Assembly (NCBI GenBank): GCA_030549335.1
Contig: CM060188.1
Span: 7,502,001 to 7,566,000, forward strand
Length of the DNA: 64,000 nucleotides
Origin: Pontederia crassipes
Lineage: Eukaryota > Streptophyta > Magnoliopsida > Commelinales > Pontederiaceae
Direction of reading: 5' to 3'
Part shown: positions 30,638 to 41,957 of the stretch, piece after piece
Numbering within the stretch: position 1 is the stretch's first letter
How the letters are laid out: each line of letters opens with the position of its first letter
Program-made: the position numbers and the translations under genes
The notes under the pieces: generated by a model
What the model saw: the letters and a program-made list of their open reading frames with translations, nothing else
What the model was told of the DNA's origin: nothing
The model's database searches: none

Positions 30638-32695
30638 ATTTAATCTTTGATGTTCTAACTTGTTTCTTTTCTTTGAATGAATTCTTTCAAATACACTCCA
30701 ATTTCTTTCACAATCAGAAGATGATGTAGTTTGACTTAAAAGACGAATTGCCAATTGTGATACTAATATAGCACTAAATCCAAAGCTACGCCACCATTGA
30801 TCTATCATAAAATTTACGTAAAGAAAAAATGTTAAGTAATTCTTAAATATATAAAATTAAATGTAAGAACATAATGTAAAATATAAATGAATCTCACTGA
30901 GTCTCAACTCTTTAGCAGTTGCAATATCAAGTTGCTTACCAAAACTTTGCAATCTATCTTGATACAATCAACTTTGTTTTAATACTTCAATTTTTTGGCT
31001 TGTAATAATTGTATCCAATACATCAAACCATCCTTGTTGAACTTCTGGCTTGATGCAAAAGTTATCTTTATCATAATAGAAAGCTGGATTCAAAAAATAT
31101 GCAGCACAATGAATATATTTCCGAAGTTGGTTATCCCATCGTTGCTTGATTATTCTCGTGTAAGGTTTGTACAAAGTTTTCTTGTGCATGAAAGTACTCT
31201 TGATTGCCCTCTTTGCTCTATATATACCATCATACACATAACCAAGGGAAGGTCTATCATCTCCATTAACAATTCTTAATAAGCGTACCAAATGAGCCAC
31301 AATTTGCACAATAATGCCACAATCATTCCAAAATCTACTATCTAACACAATATCAATGACAATTTTAGCTTTCTTATCTTTGTAATCTCTTGAATTTGTA
31401 AAATCTAAACTTGTCACCAAAGCTTGCAAATCAATCTTGTGATCATGGATGCTTTTCAATGCAATGAAGGTTGTTGCAAATCGAGTTGGACCAGGGCACA
31501 ATATTTCAGTCCATTGTGGTCTTTTCCTTAACCAAGCAAGCAAAAAAATATAATTATAAACAAACTTTGTTACCTTTGATTCCCTTCCAGTTAAGCTGTT
31601 CACAAGAGTCATTTTTTCAATATCTCCTAAGGTTAAATTCAAATAATGTTAGCACAAGGAGACCAATAAATGGATGGATACTTCTCATTCAACAACCTGT
31701 CAACAGCTTTATAATTTGAAGCAATCTGTAACTAAATGTACAACATTACTTAGTCCAACAAATTCAACCAAATCAGCAAATAAGTTACAAAGAGTTGTAG
31801 CATCCTTCACAATGTCAGAAGTATCAATTGATTTAACAAAACAAATTTCTTTAGGAGAATAAACAAGAAAATTGATGAGTTGTCTATTCTTCTGATTCTG
31901 CCAACCATCTCCTATTATAGTACATCCAGTTTCTGACCAAGCATTTCTAAATGTATCAACTAACAAGCCAACTTTCTTCTTAATATCATATAGTAGTTTA
32001 GTTCTAATTGCATGATAATTAGGACCTTTATATCCTGGACCAATAGCTGCAATAGCATCTATCATAGGCTGATAATAAACTGAATTTGCACAATTAAATG
32101 AAATGAAACAATCATAGAAGAACCTAGCAACAGCTAAATCAGCTTGGTGAATAACTTCTTTACCTACAAAGACACTTCTAATTGAAGGTTGTGCACTAGG
32201 AGTAGTTCTTGGAGCAAAAAAACTAGTTGCACTTATTTCTTTTCCTTTCCCGTTGACTTCCTTTGGATTCCTTGTGACAAGTGCAACTTGTTCTTGTACA
32301 CTTATGTCAACTTCCTCACTAATATTTATTTCTTCATTTTCCTCATGTGCTCGTTTCTTTGATATAGCTACAAATTTCAAATGTTCTCCAAGTCGATACT
32401 TGACTTCATAACTCACTTTAGGATAAGACAATGCCTCTCCTTTTTTTTCAGCAAGATGTAATTTCATTCTATATATTCCTCCACCTTTCAAAATTTTTCC
32501 ACAATACAAGCATTTCAATGATCTTTTTCCCTGTGCATCAAAACAAATCTGACAATGCTCCCATGTAGAATCCGCCTTTAATCTTACTGCTTGAGAACTT
32601 AGCGGAGCTAATGTAGTACTATCATTTGTAGATTGTGTTTGAGATTGTCCAATAGGTGTTTGAGTTTCATCACAACTACTCCCTCCTGATGCCAT
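30638..32695 (-). pseudogene. hAT transposase (BED finger, DUF659, dimerisation domain)
   Basis: The first block (32695-31709) starts at ATG, with MASGGSSCDE. It has a BED-type zinc finger at about residues 50-80 (CLYCGKILKGGGIYRMKLHL) and a DUF659-type core at about 210-320 (GPGYKGPNYHAIRTKLL, then GCTIIGDGW). It ends VTDCFKL-stop, where hAT proteins read VTDNAxN. The second block (31642-30968) has CPGPTRFATTFIAL and the downstream helical region. The third (30808-30623) is the hAT C-terminal dimerisation domain: LAIRLLSQTTSSSDCERNWS, then VFERIHSKKRNKLEHQRLNDL. Spacer-sized gaps could be introns or frameshifts. The reading is cut at 30638 by a foreign insert, and the tail resumes at about 30270 (VHYNLGLKNRF). 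Confidence 0.85.
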
Positions 32696-32779
32696 TTTCT
32701 AAAAAATAATAAATAAATATAATTATATATATAACATTAATTAATAAAAAATTAATTAATAAACGCACTCCCTAATCGT

Positions 32780-33080
32780 GCCTTGACGCGCCAAGGGCAT
32801 GCCTTGGTGGCTGCCAAGGCATGCCCTAGCTGCCAAGGGCCACCAGGCCTTGGCGGCCGAGGCCCTGACCGGTCAAGACGCACCTTGGCGCCACCAAGGC
32901 ATGCCCTAGACGCTTGGCGGCGCCTTTGCCGGCCAAGGCATGCCTTGGCGGCGCCTTTGCCGGCCAAGGCATGCCTTGGCGGCGCCTTGGCCGACCAGGG
33001 CCGAGCAGTGCATGGACGCCCTGGCCGGTCAAGACGTCGTCAGGATATGCCTTGGCCGGCCAAGGTGTCGCTAGTCTGCC
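32780..33080. repeat. GC-rich tandem repeat in the hAT 5' region
   Basis: Repeated GGCCAAGGCATGCCTTGGCG / GCGCCTTTGCC units. Two adjacent copies near 32915-32975 are nearly identical. Confidence 0.75.
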
Positions 33081-33531
33081 CCGCCTTGGTCGGTCGGCCT
33101 TCGTCGAAAATTGAAACGTGCAAAGAAGGGAAAAGATCGGCAAGCCGGCAACGAAAGGGACAAGATCGACTGACTTGGAACGTGGATCGAAGGCAGCCAT
33201 CGTTGGATCGAAGCCAAATCCCAAATGTCGAACGCCAATCGTCGGATCAGCGGCGTATGCACCAGGCCGCCAGGGTTGCAAATGGCCACCAAAAGGTAGG
33301 GTTTCCACTTTCTTTCAAATGAACCGGCCAGTCCTCTTGTTAAGTTAAAATTTTTTTGGTGAACCGGTCGGGTCATCAAAACCCCATGGGTCAAGCGATC
33401 AAACTCGAGTTTTGACCGGGTTTGACCGGTCCAACACGGGTCAATGGGCAGTCCGGGTTTGGGCTGAACCATGACCCATTTTATTGGCCGGACACCGGTC
33501 CGACCAGCCGGGTCGGGCCGAGTTTGATAAC

Positions 33532-34680
33532 CCTGCTGGAAAGAGATCTGGAAAATCTCGAACCACGTCGACTTGTTGTAAAGCTGGTGTTGGTCCATCG
33601 GCTACGGTTACGCTAGCCAGGTATCCTCTACAACCCTTCTATAGTAGCTTATGCGCTTTCATGGCTGACAAGATGATTCCGATGTCCGACTTCGATGTTC
33701 CTCTGATCATCGTCTTTTTTTTCGCCATGATTGCCGATGGCAACTTTCTTTTACTTACAAATAACTGATGCATCATGGTACGACAACCAGTCCATACCTA
33801 AGATGACATCGTAGTCCACCATGGGGATTATGATCAAATCAGTAGAGAAGTTCTTCCCATCCACATCAACTAGTACTTCGGGAAAGTATCTTGCTGTGTG
33901 GAATCCTCATTGGTGTCTTTATGTTCATTCTATGTTCCATCCCCTTAATAGGTATACTAAAGGAGGAAGCACATGCCTCAAAAGAGTGTGAAGCACCCGA
34001 ATCAAAAAGCACAAACATAGGTAAGCCTGCAATAGAGAGAGTACCTCGGATAACATCGTTATCCTGTGAAGTCGCTTCTGCCTGAACAGTGTAGAGACGT
34101 CTCGGTACTCCTCCCGCACCTCTACGATTCTTTGTGGGACAATCCTGGACGAAGTGCCCCGTCTTGCCACATCCGATACATGTATCATTCTTCCAACGGC
34201 ACTCTCCAGAATGGGGCTTTAGGCAGAAGGTGCAATTTGATGTGCCCTGTTGCTGAGGTGTCAGTGGTTGTCGTGGGGGTTGCGGTGCAAGTGCCTGTCG
34301 CTGAGGCTATAAGTCATGTTCGTTATCGATTAGTGTCATTCTATACTCATCTTATGTTTCTAACTTATCTCTTTACTTCACCTGAGCTTGGTGAGGTGCT
34401 GGTGGATGGGGAGCCTCGCGTTGTGGCCTCTGGTAGGGTTAAAGGTGATTATCGCGACTTGTGTCTTTACGAGTTGGGCGACGATCCTCCCACCTCTGCT
34501 TAGATGACTCTGTAACTCACGCCGGCTCTTTCTTTAGTTCTTCACACCGCATTTCGATCTCTCGTTGGATCATGTACGCCATTCGAACCACTCCATGCAA
34601 GTCAATCTCTGCCCCATAGACGACCCTCTCTCGGATGCTATGATGCGTCAAGGAATTGCTCGGCACGTTTAAGCATCACC
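33532..34680 (-). pseudogene. gag zinc knuckle and protease remnant of gypsy #1
   Basis: An intact CCHC knuckle (C-IG-C-GKTG-H-FVQD-C) is read on the minus strand at about 34137-34178 after ECRWKND. The protease active site MFVLFDSGASHSFE is read at about 33970-34020 with its D-S-G triad intact, followed by linker sequence to the hAT junction. Stops and shifts interrupt the frames. Upstream, gag sequence fades out at about 34680. Confidence 0.7.
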
Positions 34681-34804
34681 TGATTAATGATGAATAATGA
34701 ATTAATTAATTGGATAATTTTTATTAATAATTTATTATGAATCAGATGATTATTAATAAAAATATGCTGATACTATTTTTTTAAAAGAAGTAATATATAT
34801 ATAT

Positions 34805-35480
34805 ATACGAGAGAGAGAGACTTAACAAGTCGTCTCTCTCGAATCTCGATGACATATATAAACCTCACCCAAGCTTTGGCATATCCACTAAAGCACAAAC
34901 ACTAATTTGATTCCTTGATTATCCCTTTTTTTTAAGTATGACCAACAAAAACTCACATATTTGGACCAAAAAAACACGTTCACACAACATCTTGATCCTT
35001 GATTTTTTTTATGTCTTTTTTTTTTTGTAGTTGACTCAAAACTGCTCATATGTTCACTACGCGTTTCATTTTTTTTGTCAGTGTTTTTCCCAAGTTCTAC
35101 CTCATTTTCTTCATCAATTTATAACACAAAACATTAATCCAATTGACATATAATTTCATATTTATTGATCAATCCAGTAATTCGCAGGATATGCGCCCAA
35201 ATTTTTTATTGAGTGCTCACGCGCAAAGAAAAATAAAAGAGAAAGAAAACGCTTCAACTTGCGAGAGTGGAAGAAAAAAACATATAGAATACGAACTTTA
35301 AAATCAAGATTTAATGTCCAAAATGAATTGATTACGTAACACCCAGGCGACCAAGAATTTGATTTTTAACCGAAACTTTACATTATTTATCTAAAGAGGT
35401 GCACCCTTAAAATTATGTTGCATTTTTTTAGCATAGTTAATTACTTTGTTAATGCACTTTTAAATAAAGAAATGTACTTA
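34805..35480. repeat. Dispersed repeat, copy 2 (pairs with 2740-3465)
   Basis: Direct-orientation, diverged copy of the region upstream of the PGG gene. It starts with GACTTAACAAGTCGTCTCTC and ends with TTAATGCACTTTTAAATAAA, then GAAA-GTAC. No PGG coding sequence is seen next to it. Where that sequence would lie (left side), the truncated end of gypsy #1 is found instead. Confidence 0.6.
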
Positions 35481-36219
35481 ATGATTTATTCGTTTACTTT
35501 TTATTTCTAAGATATTTTTTAAAATCCTCCACCTTTTGAAATATCCTCTGAACCTTTGACTTTGTTTTAATTATCCGATCTTAAAATTGTGAAAAAAAAG
35601 AGAATACGCAATGCCAACAAAGGACCGTAGGTCGCCATAGATTTTCATGGGTGTTGCAGGGGAAGAAGCTTAGAAGCCTATGATTTTTTATTTTTAACGG
35701 TTAAGATTTATTATTATGTAATTGACCATATAATGTAATACAAGACCATTAGAGGCCAATCACCAAAGCTTTAGAGAATCTGATAGAAAGTTAGGAATAT
35801 TAATTCTCGTATTTCTATCACCAAAAAATATGTTTATTATTCTTAATTTACTATTTTATGAAATTCGCTCAAATGTTCAACACTAATATTTTTATTTTAG
35901 AACTTCAAGTTCATCGATTTTTTAATACAAAAGCTTTATTCCAAATAATATTTCTCCCTTATAAGTCTTGCAATTGAATTCATAAAACTTATGCATCTAC
36001 TTTTTGTGATGAAAAATATATACATTAATAAATTGTCTAATCATTTCGACAACATCTTAGGCAAATTTCTTTTGGCCATTTTTTTTCTGCTGGGGTTTTT
36101 TGTTTCCTAATTCAATGACCTCAAATCAGTTATTGCAGTAAATTAAAAACATTGTCAATCCTAACTTTTCAAATGAAATAATTATTGGATATCAGTTTAA
36201 TTGTCCCGTTAAAAAGTAA
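35481..36219. other. Intergenic, AT-rich
   Basis: No gene. Poly-T runs and ordinary AT-rich DNA up to the copia LTR. Confidence 0.5.
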
Positions 36220-36690
36220 TGGAAAAATCCGAGAACAAAGAGAGAAGATCGCAGAGAGATTGCAGAAAAATAGAGGAGACACACGAATTTACCCAGGTTC
36301 ACCCTTGAGATGAGGACTACGTCCTGCAAAGAGGTTCCACTATATGATTTAGGTTTACAGCCGCCGCAACGATTACATCAGAAATTAGACTATTAATAGC
36401 CTCTCCAAACCGAGTTTAAAATTCAAATAAACAGAGAAAAAACCTAATCCGAATCATACGGGCCGGCTAAACAAAAGTCCAAAACCCGTCTAGATTTCGA
36501 GGGTGTTGCCCCCGAACCCCCGCCCGCTCACCGGCGAGTGGGACCATCGTCGGAGGGCGGGGCCCCCAACCCCCCTTTCGTTCGTACGCCAGCAATATTG
36601 TTAATTGGGTAATACTCAGATTCCCTAAGCTCACGTGAGCGAACTCGGTGTGAGAAACAAGGGGCCCTAAAGTATTCACCAACTCTAACA
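36220..36690 (-). repeat. 3' LTR of copia element
   Basis: 471 bp, from TGGAAAAATCCGAGAACAAA to TTCACCAACTCTAACA in plus sense. It is colinear with 40801-41185 except for one GC-rich insert (TTGCCCCCGAACCCCCGCCC-type) between AAACCCGT and CGTTCGTACGC. Confidence 0.9.
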
Positions 36691-38041
36691 TTCTCCCACT
36701 TGGTGGATACTTCACACCAATTAGAGCCTTGCCAGTAACATTCTTCTTCAATCCGACAGCAGTAGAGCACCACTCAAACTTTACACCTGTAACTGCTTTA
36801 GTCAGAAAATCAGAACTATTCTCTGTTGTATCAACCTTTTCAAGCCGAATATCTTTCTTTTCCACCTTTTCCCGAATAAAATGGTATTGGATGTCAATAT
36901 GCTTTGTGCGTGAGTGAAATGCGGGATTCTTAGCTAACTGAATAGCACCTTGATTATCACATCTCACCACTATATCACCTTGCTCAAATCCGAGCTCCAA
37001 GCACAACCGTCGTAGCCATATGGCCTCTTTTGCAGCATGAGTAAGAGCCATATATTCTGCTTCTGTAGAAAAAAGTGCTACCACGCTTTGTCTCTTGCTC
37101 ATCCAACTTAGTACAGCCCCAAATAATGTAAAAACATATCCGCTAGTGGATCGTCTACTATCGATGTCTCCACCCCAATCAGCATCTACATAGCCCATAA
37201 TATCAAGCATCTTTCCTTTCCTTATACCTTCAAAACACAACGAAAAATCTGAAGTTCTACGAAGGTACCTGAAAATTCTCTTGATAGCATTTCAATGTTC
37301 CCTGCCTGGGTTAGACATATATCGACTCAAGACTCCTACTGCTTGGGCTATATCTGGATGCATGCACACCATGGCGTACATCAAGCTGCCCACTGCACTT
37401 GCATATGACACACGGTCCATCTCTTCGGCTTCTTCATCCGTCTTCGGGCATTGCTCTGTAGAAAGTTTGGTTCCTACAGACATAGGAGTACCCACTGGTT
37501 TGCAGTCCGACATGTTAAATTTCTTCAACACTTCTTTTATGTACTTCTCATGTCTTAGCCACAACTTTCGCTTCTGACGATTACTTCTAATCTGCATACC
37601 CAAAACAAAATTCGCTGGCCCCAAGTCTTTCATCTCAAACTTCTTGGCCAACAAACTTTTCACTGAATTCACCATCTACATACTGTTTTCAATCAGCAAC
37701 ATGTCATCCACATACAGTGTAAGAATGACAAACTGATCTCCAACTCTCTTCACATAAACACAATGATCTAAATCTGAACGTACAAACTTGAGTTCGAGCA
37801 TGTACGTATAAAACTTCTGGTACCACATCCTTGGCGACTGCTTCAATCCATACAGAGACTTCTTCAATTTGCACACCAGCTTCAATTTACCTTGAACCTC
37901 AAAGCCTTCTGGTTGTCTCATATATATCTCTTCCTCCAAGTCCCCATGAAGGAATGTCGTCTTCACGTCCATCTGCTCTACTTCAAGATTATATGCTGCT
38001 GTCAGAGATAGAATAAATCTGATTGAAGTCATTTTCGCCAC
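36691..38041 (-). pseudogene. Copia reverse transcriptase and RNase H
   Basis: RT blocks: EVEQMDVKTTFLHGDLEEE, YMRQPEGF, CKLKKSLYGLKQSPRMWY and the catalytic loop LTLYVDDMLLI (37676-38041), then KKFEMKDLGPANFVLGMQI and LMYAMVCMHPDIAQAV (37292-37675). RNase H (from 37240): GYVDADWGGDIDSRRSTSGY, STEAEYMALTHAAKEAIW, RTKHIDIQYHFIREKV. An in-frame stop (TAG) separates the two RT frames at 37674-37676. The RNase H frame runs through the polypurine tract into the LTR, so its own stop is lost or was never there. Confidence 0.9.
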
Positions 38042-38052
38042 GGAAGAAAAAT

Positions 38053-39763
38053 CTAATAATAGTCGATTCCCTCAACCTGAGAGTACCCTTTAGCTATCAG
38101 TCTCGCATTGTACTTCTCTACAGACCCATCCGGTTTCAGCTTTCGCTTGAACACCCATTTGCAATCAATTTCCTTTCTATCCTTAGGTATTTTACACAAG
38201 CTCCATGTTTCATTCTTATCCAGTGACTGCATTTCATCTGTCATAGTAAGCTCCCACTGATTTGCATCATCCATAGACCTTGCATCTTTTAAAGAACTAG
38301 GTTCTTCTTCGATGATGCTCAAAGCATGAAACGAACTCAGAGCACTAAGAGAGTATCTCAAAGGTGCTCTTCTTTCTCGTGTCGATCTTTTGAGAACTGA
38401 TATGGTAGTACCAATATCTGGGTCTTCAGCTGAATTTGCATCTTCAACTTCATTAACCGAATCCTCTTGATCCGGTTCTGTAACAGACTCAACTGAAGTA
38501 TCTTGTGCATCCACCTCTGAAGTTTCAGAATCAGAATCTTCTTCAATCACTACCACTTTCTTAGGTTCATCACCTTTTTTAACTTCAACTTGGGAACGTG
38601 ATTCACGAAAAACAACATCCCTGCTATAAACAATAGTCCTTGACTTTGGATTCCACAGTTTGTAGCCATTGACCCCTTCCTTGTATCCGACAAATATGTT
38701 CTTCTCAGATTTACTGTCAAGCTTACCCCGCTTTTCCTTGGGTATATGAGCATATGCGTCACATCCGAACACCCGAACATGAGACGAATTTGGCTTCTTC
38801 TCAAACATTGCCTCATAAGGCGTCTGATCCTGATAAGCGGTTCTTCAGGTAGTTTGCTGTGGCTATAGCTTCTGCCCAGAATTCTTGCCCTAATTCAGCC
38901 TAACTCAGCATATATCTGGCCTTCTCTATGAGTGACCGATTTAACCTTTCAGCTACTCCATTCTGTTCAGGTGTATATGGAGTTGTCTTCTGCCTTGCAA
39001 TACCATTGTCCACGCAGAACTGTTCAAACTTATCTGAACAAAATTCACCTCCATTATCTGTACGAATGACTTTGATCTTGCAGCTCAATTGGTTTTTCAC
39101 CAAAATTTTAAATTCTCGAAACTTATCGAATACATCTGATTTATTCTTGATAAAATAAATCCAACTGTATCTCGAAAAATCATCTATAAAAGAAACATAG
39201 TACCTGGACCCTCCAATAGATGGAGTCGGAGTTGGTCCAAAAATATCATTATGGATTAGTTCGAGAATCTTCGTTGCTCTTGAACCTATGTGTTGAAAAT
39301 TGACTCGGTTCTGTTTTTCATGGAGGCAATGTTCACAAAACCCGAAGTTCACAGAATAATCCGGAACTCCTTCTACCATCTGACTTGATGCTATGGTTGA
39401 AAGTCATTTCTCACTGATATGGCCTAATATCTGATGCCACAGCATAGATGTGTTGTCTTCATCTTCTTTGGCCTCTTCAGAAATAAATCCGCAGCCCACA
39501 AATATATTCTCTCCGAGCAACTTGTACAATGTGCCATAGCGAACCACTCGCGCAATCACAATAGACCCTCTGACCATCTTGCACGAATCATTATCGCAAC
39601 TGAATATAACATCTGAATCTGCCATTGTACCAACAGATAATAAACTCCTGCTCATAAGTGGTATATGCATAACATTTGGTAGAGTCTTCACCATGCCATC
39701 ATTCATCCTCAGCTTCATCATACCACGTCCAATAATCTGAACCGCAGTGTTATATCCGAGCAT
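38053..39763 (-). pseudogene. Copia integrase and pre-integrase region
   Basis: The pre-integrase zinc-finger region reads MLWHQILGHISEKG (39404-39763), then CEHCLHEKQNRVNF. The core (38900-39379) has DIFGPTPTPSIGGSRYYVSF, IDDFSRYSWIYF, RTDNGGEFCS and YTPEQNGVAERLNRSLIEKA (D, D, E positions present). The C-terminal part and RT start (38053-38808) have VRVFGCDAYAHIPKEKRGKL, an acidic linker, and NETWSLCKIPKDRKEIDCKW. At least three frame breaks separate these blocks. Confidence 0.9.
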
Positions 39764-40687
39764 GACATCCTCACCATTATACTCCTCATATTCACAAAAT
39801 CAGTGTCTATGAGGTGTCATGTGATATGAAGCACCAGTATCGATGAGCCAGACATCCTTATCTGACTGTACCATATATGCAGAAGCCACATACATATCTC
39901 CTACCTCAACTTCTTTTTTGTCCGAGGTTGACTCAGCTTCTTTCTTATGAACCGGCTTGTTTTTGCAATCTCGCTTCAGATGGCCCCACTCTTGACATCT
40001 TCAGTATTGCACCTTCTTATCCTTACTTTTCGAACGTCCACAAAATTTGGATCTCCCTCTCTGATTTTGATTCCTTTCTGGTTGACTTCCTCTGCCCGCC
40101 ATCGCCTTTTTACCAGAACTTGTCGATCTCTTTCTCCGTATTTCCTCTGATAACAAGGCAGCACATACACTTTCATACGAAAGTTCTTTATCCTCGCCAC
40201 CAATCACGACAATCAGATTGTCCCATGAATCCGACAACGAACAGAGCAATGTTATTGCCTTATCATCATCTTAAAACTTAACACCGATTGATACAAGTTG
40301 ATTGATCACCGTGTTAAAATTATAAAGATGAGTAGAAAACGAGTCACCCTCCTGCATCCGAAGATTGTACAATTTCTTCCTCAGAAATAATTTGTTAACC
40401 AACGACTTACTTTGATATAGAGATTTCAACTTCCTCCACAGATCTATGGTTGTAGGTTCGCTCATCACATTCGTAAGAATTGAATCCGCGAGACAAAGCC
40501 GAATCAAACCCTTCGCCTTTCTATCAATCCGATCTCACTCTTCGATCGCCTTTGGATCTGTCTGACTAGAGGAAGTCGTATCTGAAGCCTTCGCCGCATC
40601 TGTAGTCGTCGTCGCTTCTTTGTCTGGCCTCTCCTTCTCGATTGCCGTCCAAAGATCTCGATCACAGAGAAGATCCTCCATCTTCAT
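39764..40687 (-). pseudogene. Copia gag and protease
   Basis: Gag starts at ATG near 40687 (MKMEDLLCDRDLWTAIEKE). A TGA then interrupts it before DRIDRKAKGLIRLCLADSIL (to 40271), and it continues in 40001-40249 (LCSLSDSWDNLIVVIGGEDK). The zinc knuckle is damaged: a TGA stands where the first Cys is expected (QY-stop-RCQEWGHLKRDCKN). The protease active site LIDTGASYHM is intact at about 39825, but a TGA follows at HRH-stop-FCEY, where Trp (TGG) is likely. Confidence 0.85.
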
Positions 40688-40781
40688 CTTTCAGAGATCA
40701 AATCGCGTTCCATCAAATTTTTCTATCTCAATCCGCGATCCTCCTGACATCTCGAATAAACCCTAATTCCTCGAACAACCT

Positions 40782-40797
40782 GTGCTCTGATACCAAT
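40782..40797 (-). other. Primer-binding site of copia element (tRNA-iMet)
   Basis: Read on the minus strand, TTGGTATCAGAGCACA lies just inside the 5' LTR and is complementary to the 3' end of plant initiator tRNA-Met. Confidence 0.85.
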
Positions 40798-40800
40798 TGA

Positions 40801-41185
40801 TGGGAAAATCTGAGAACAAGGAGAGAAGATCGCAGAGAGATTGCAAAAAAATAGAAGAGACACACGAATTTACCCAGGTTCACCCTTGAGATGAGGACTA
40901 CATCCTGCAAAGAGGTTCCACTATATCGTTTAGGTTTAGGGTCGCCGCAACGATTACATCAGAAATTAGGCTATTAATAGTCTCTCCAAACGGGGTTTAA
41001 AATTCAAACAAACAGAGAAAAAATCTAATCCGAACCACACGGGCCGGCTAAACAAAAGCCCAAAACCCGTTTCGTTCGTACGCTAACAATATTGTTAATT
41101 GGGTAATACTCAGATTTCCCTAAGCTCACGTGGATGAATCCGGTGTGAGAAACAAGGGGCCCTAAAGTATTCACCAACTCTAACA
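40801..41185 (-). repeat. 5' LTR of copia element
   Basis: 385 bp, TGGGAAAATCTGAGAACAAG to TTCACCAACTCTAACA in plus sense. It differs from the other LTR by scattered substitutions and the 86-bp insert. Confidence 0.9.
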
Positions 41186-41839
41186 AAAAGTTCTAATCCA
41201 TTTAATTCACACGAAGGACATTATTAATTAACCTCCATACAATATCACTTTTTGAAAAATTCAACTATCTTCACATGTGAATTACATAATTTAATTCAAT
41301 CACGATACATAAGAATATACAAAAAAAAGGACACATGGATTTTATGGAGAAAACTCTTGAATGATAATTAAAAATTATTTATGATTATAGTATCAAGACA
41401 ACGTTTAAAAATTCTTTCAAATTTTGTTTTTTTTTTGTTAGTCAGCCGCGGCAAAGCTTCAAACAGTGATTAAAAAAAATCTCTTCCATTTTTATAATGG
41501 GCTGGACCCCTAAAATATTATCCGTGTCCATATGCGTTATGAACACAGTAACAGGAACTACTACACACGTCCCATTCAACGTGCTCATTTTTGTATTCGT
41601 TGACAAATTTAAATTTTGATGTTGACAAACTTGTAACCAAATTTAAAGATTATGTTGTGCAATTTGTAATAATGATATATTCATAACATTGTGTTACGAT
41701 AATTTTGTTAAATTGCTCATATTATGTATGTGTTATGATATAAATTACTAATATTGATATTATAATTATTGTATGAATATTATATATATTATATAATTAT
41801 TTATTATTTTCTAATTGTTTTTTATATTTTTCAATAAAA
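41186..41839. other. Intergenic, AT-rich
   Basis: No gene. Ordinary AT-rich DNA with an ATTATATATATTATATAATT tract near 41780. Confidence 0.5.
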
Positions 41840-41940
41840 AAATTTGAGAAATCGAATCCCATGGAGGTTTCGGGGCCTACGGGCGGAGAATTAATTTTCC
41901 CTCACCCTGGGAATTTGTGGCAGGATCGAAGATGAAGGCC
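41840..41940. mobile_element. Terminal fragment of the same hAT family as 41958-43359
   Basis: TTGAGAAATCGAATCCCATG, GGGGCCTACGGGCGGAGAA, then TTTTCCCTC-ACCCTGGGA match, with many changes, the right subterminal part of the neighbouring element (43180-43270: GGGAATCGGATCCCCG, GGGGCCCTGCGGGG, AAATTTTCCTC). It lacks the terminal TIR. Confidence 0.5.
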
Positions 41941-41957
41941 GGTCAATGAGATCGGAG

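Larger units (their letters stand above)
29505..33531 (-). mobile_element. hAT transposon with BED-type transposase, inserted in gypsy #1
   Basis: The minus-strand transposase (below) is flanked by GC-rich CCGG-type sequence. The right end, in reverse, reads CAGGGTTATCAAACTCGGCC, a typical plant hAT start (CAGGGTT-TCAAA). The left end near 29505 (GACCCGGCCTTCGACCCGG) has the same kind of subterminal repeats but a damaged terminus, so the 8-bp target duplication cannot be read with confidence. The 32780-33080 segment carries tandem CCTTGGCGGC / GGCCAAGGCATGCC repeats. Confidence 0.75.
25263..34680 (-). mobile_element. Ty3/gypsy chromovirus #1, 5'-truncated, with nested hAT
   Basis: Minus-strand order: gag zinc knuckle (about 34140-34180), protease (about 33975-34020), reverse transcriptase (29.5-28.9 kb), RNase H, integrase and a C-terminal chromodomain-like tail (about 26.8-27.2 kb), then a 3' LTR (25263-26734). 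The reading is interrupted from about 29505 to 33531 by a hAT element. The gypsy text resumes after it with no large loss: 'GGTGGCAATCC' on the left, 'TGGAAAGAGATCTGG' on the right. The 5' LTR, primer site and most of gag are absent beyond about 34680. The order PR-RT-RH-INT and chromodomain-like tail place it with Tekay/Del-type chromoviruses. Confidence 0.85.
36220..41185 (-). mobile_element. Full-length Ty1/copia retrotransposon
   Basis: Two LTRs (36220-36690 and 40801-41185) bracket, on the minus strand, gag, protease, integrase, reverse transcriptase and RNase H, the copia order. LTR ends are TGTTAGAG...CCA in element sense. A tRNA-iMet primer site (TTGGTATCAGAGCACA) adjoins the right LTR, and a polypurine tract (CAAGTGGGAGAA) adjoins the left LTR. 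The left LTR is 86 bp longer because of an insert at about 36490-36578. The flanks (AGTAA and AAAAG) do not give a clean 5-bp duplication. Stops and frameshifts in every domain make it non-autonomous now. Confidence 0.9.
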
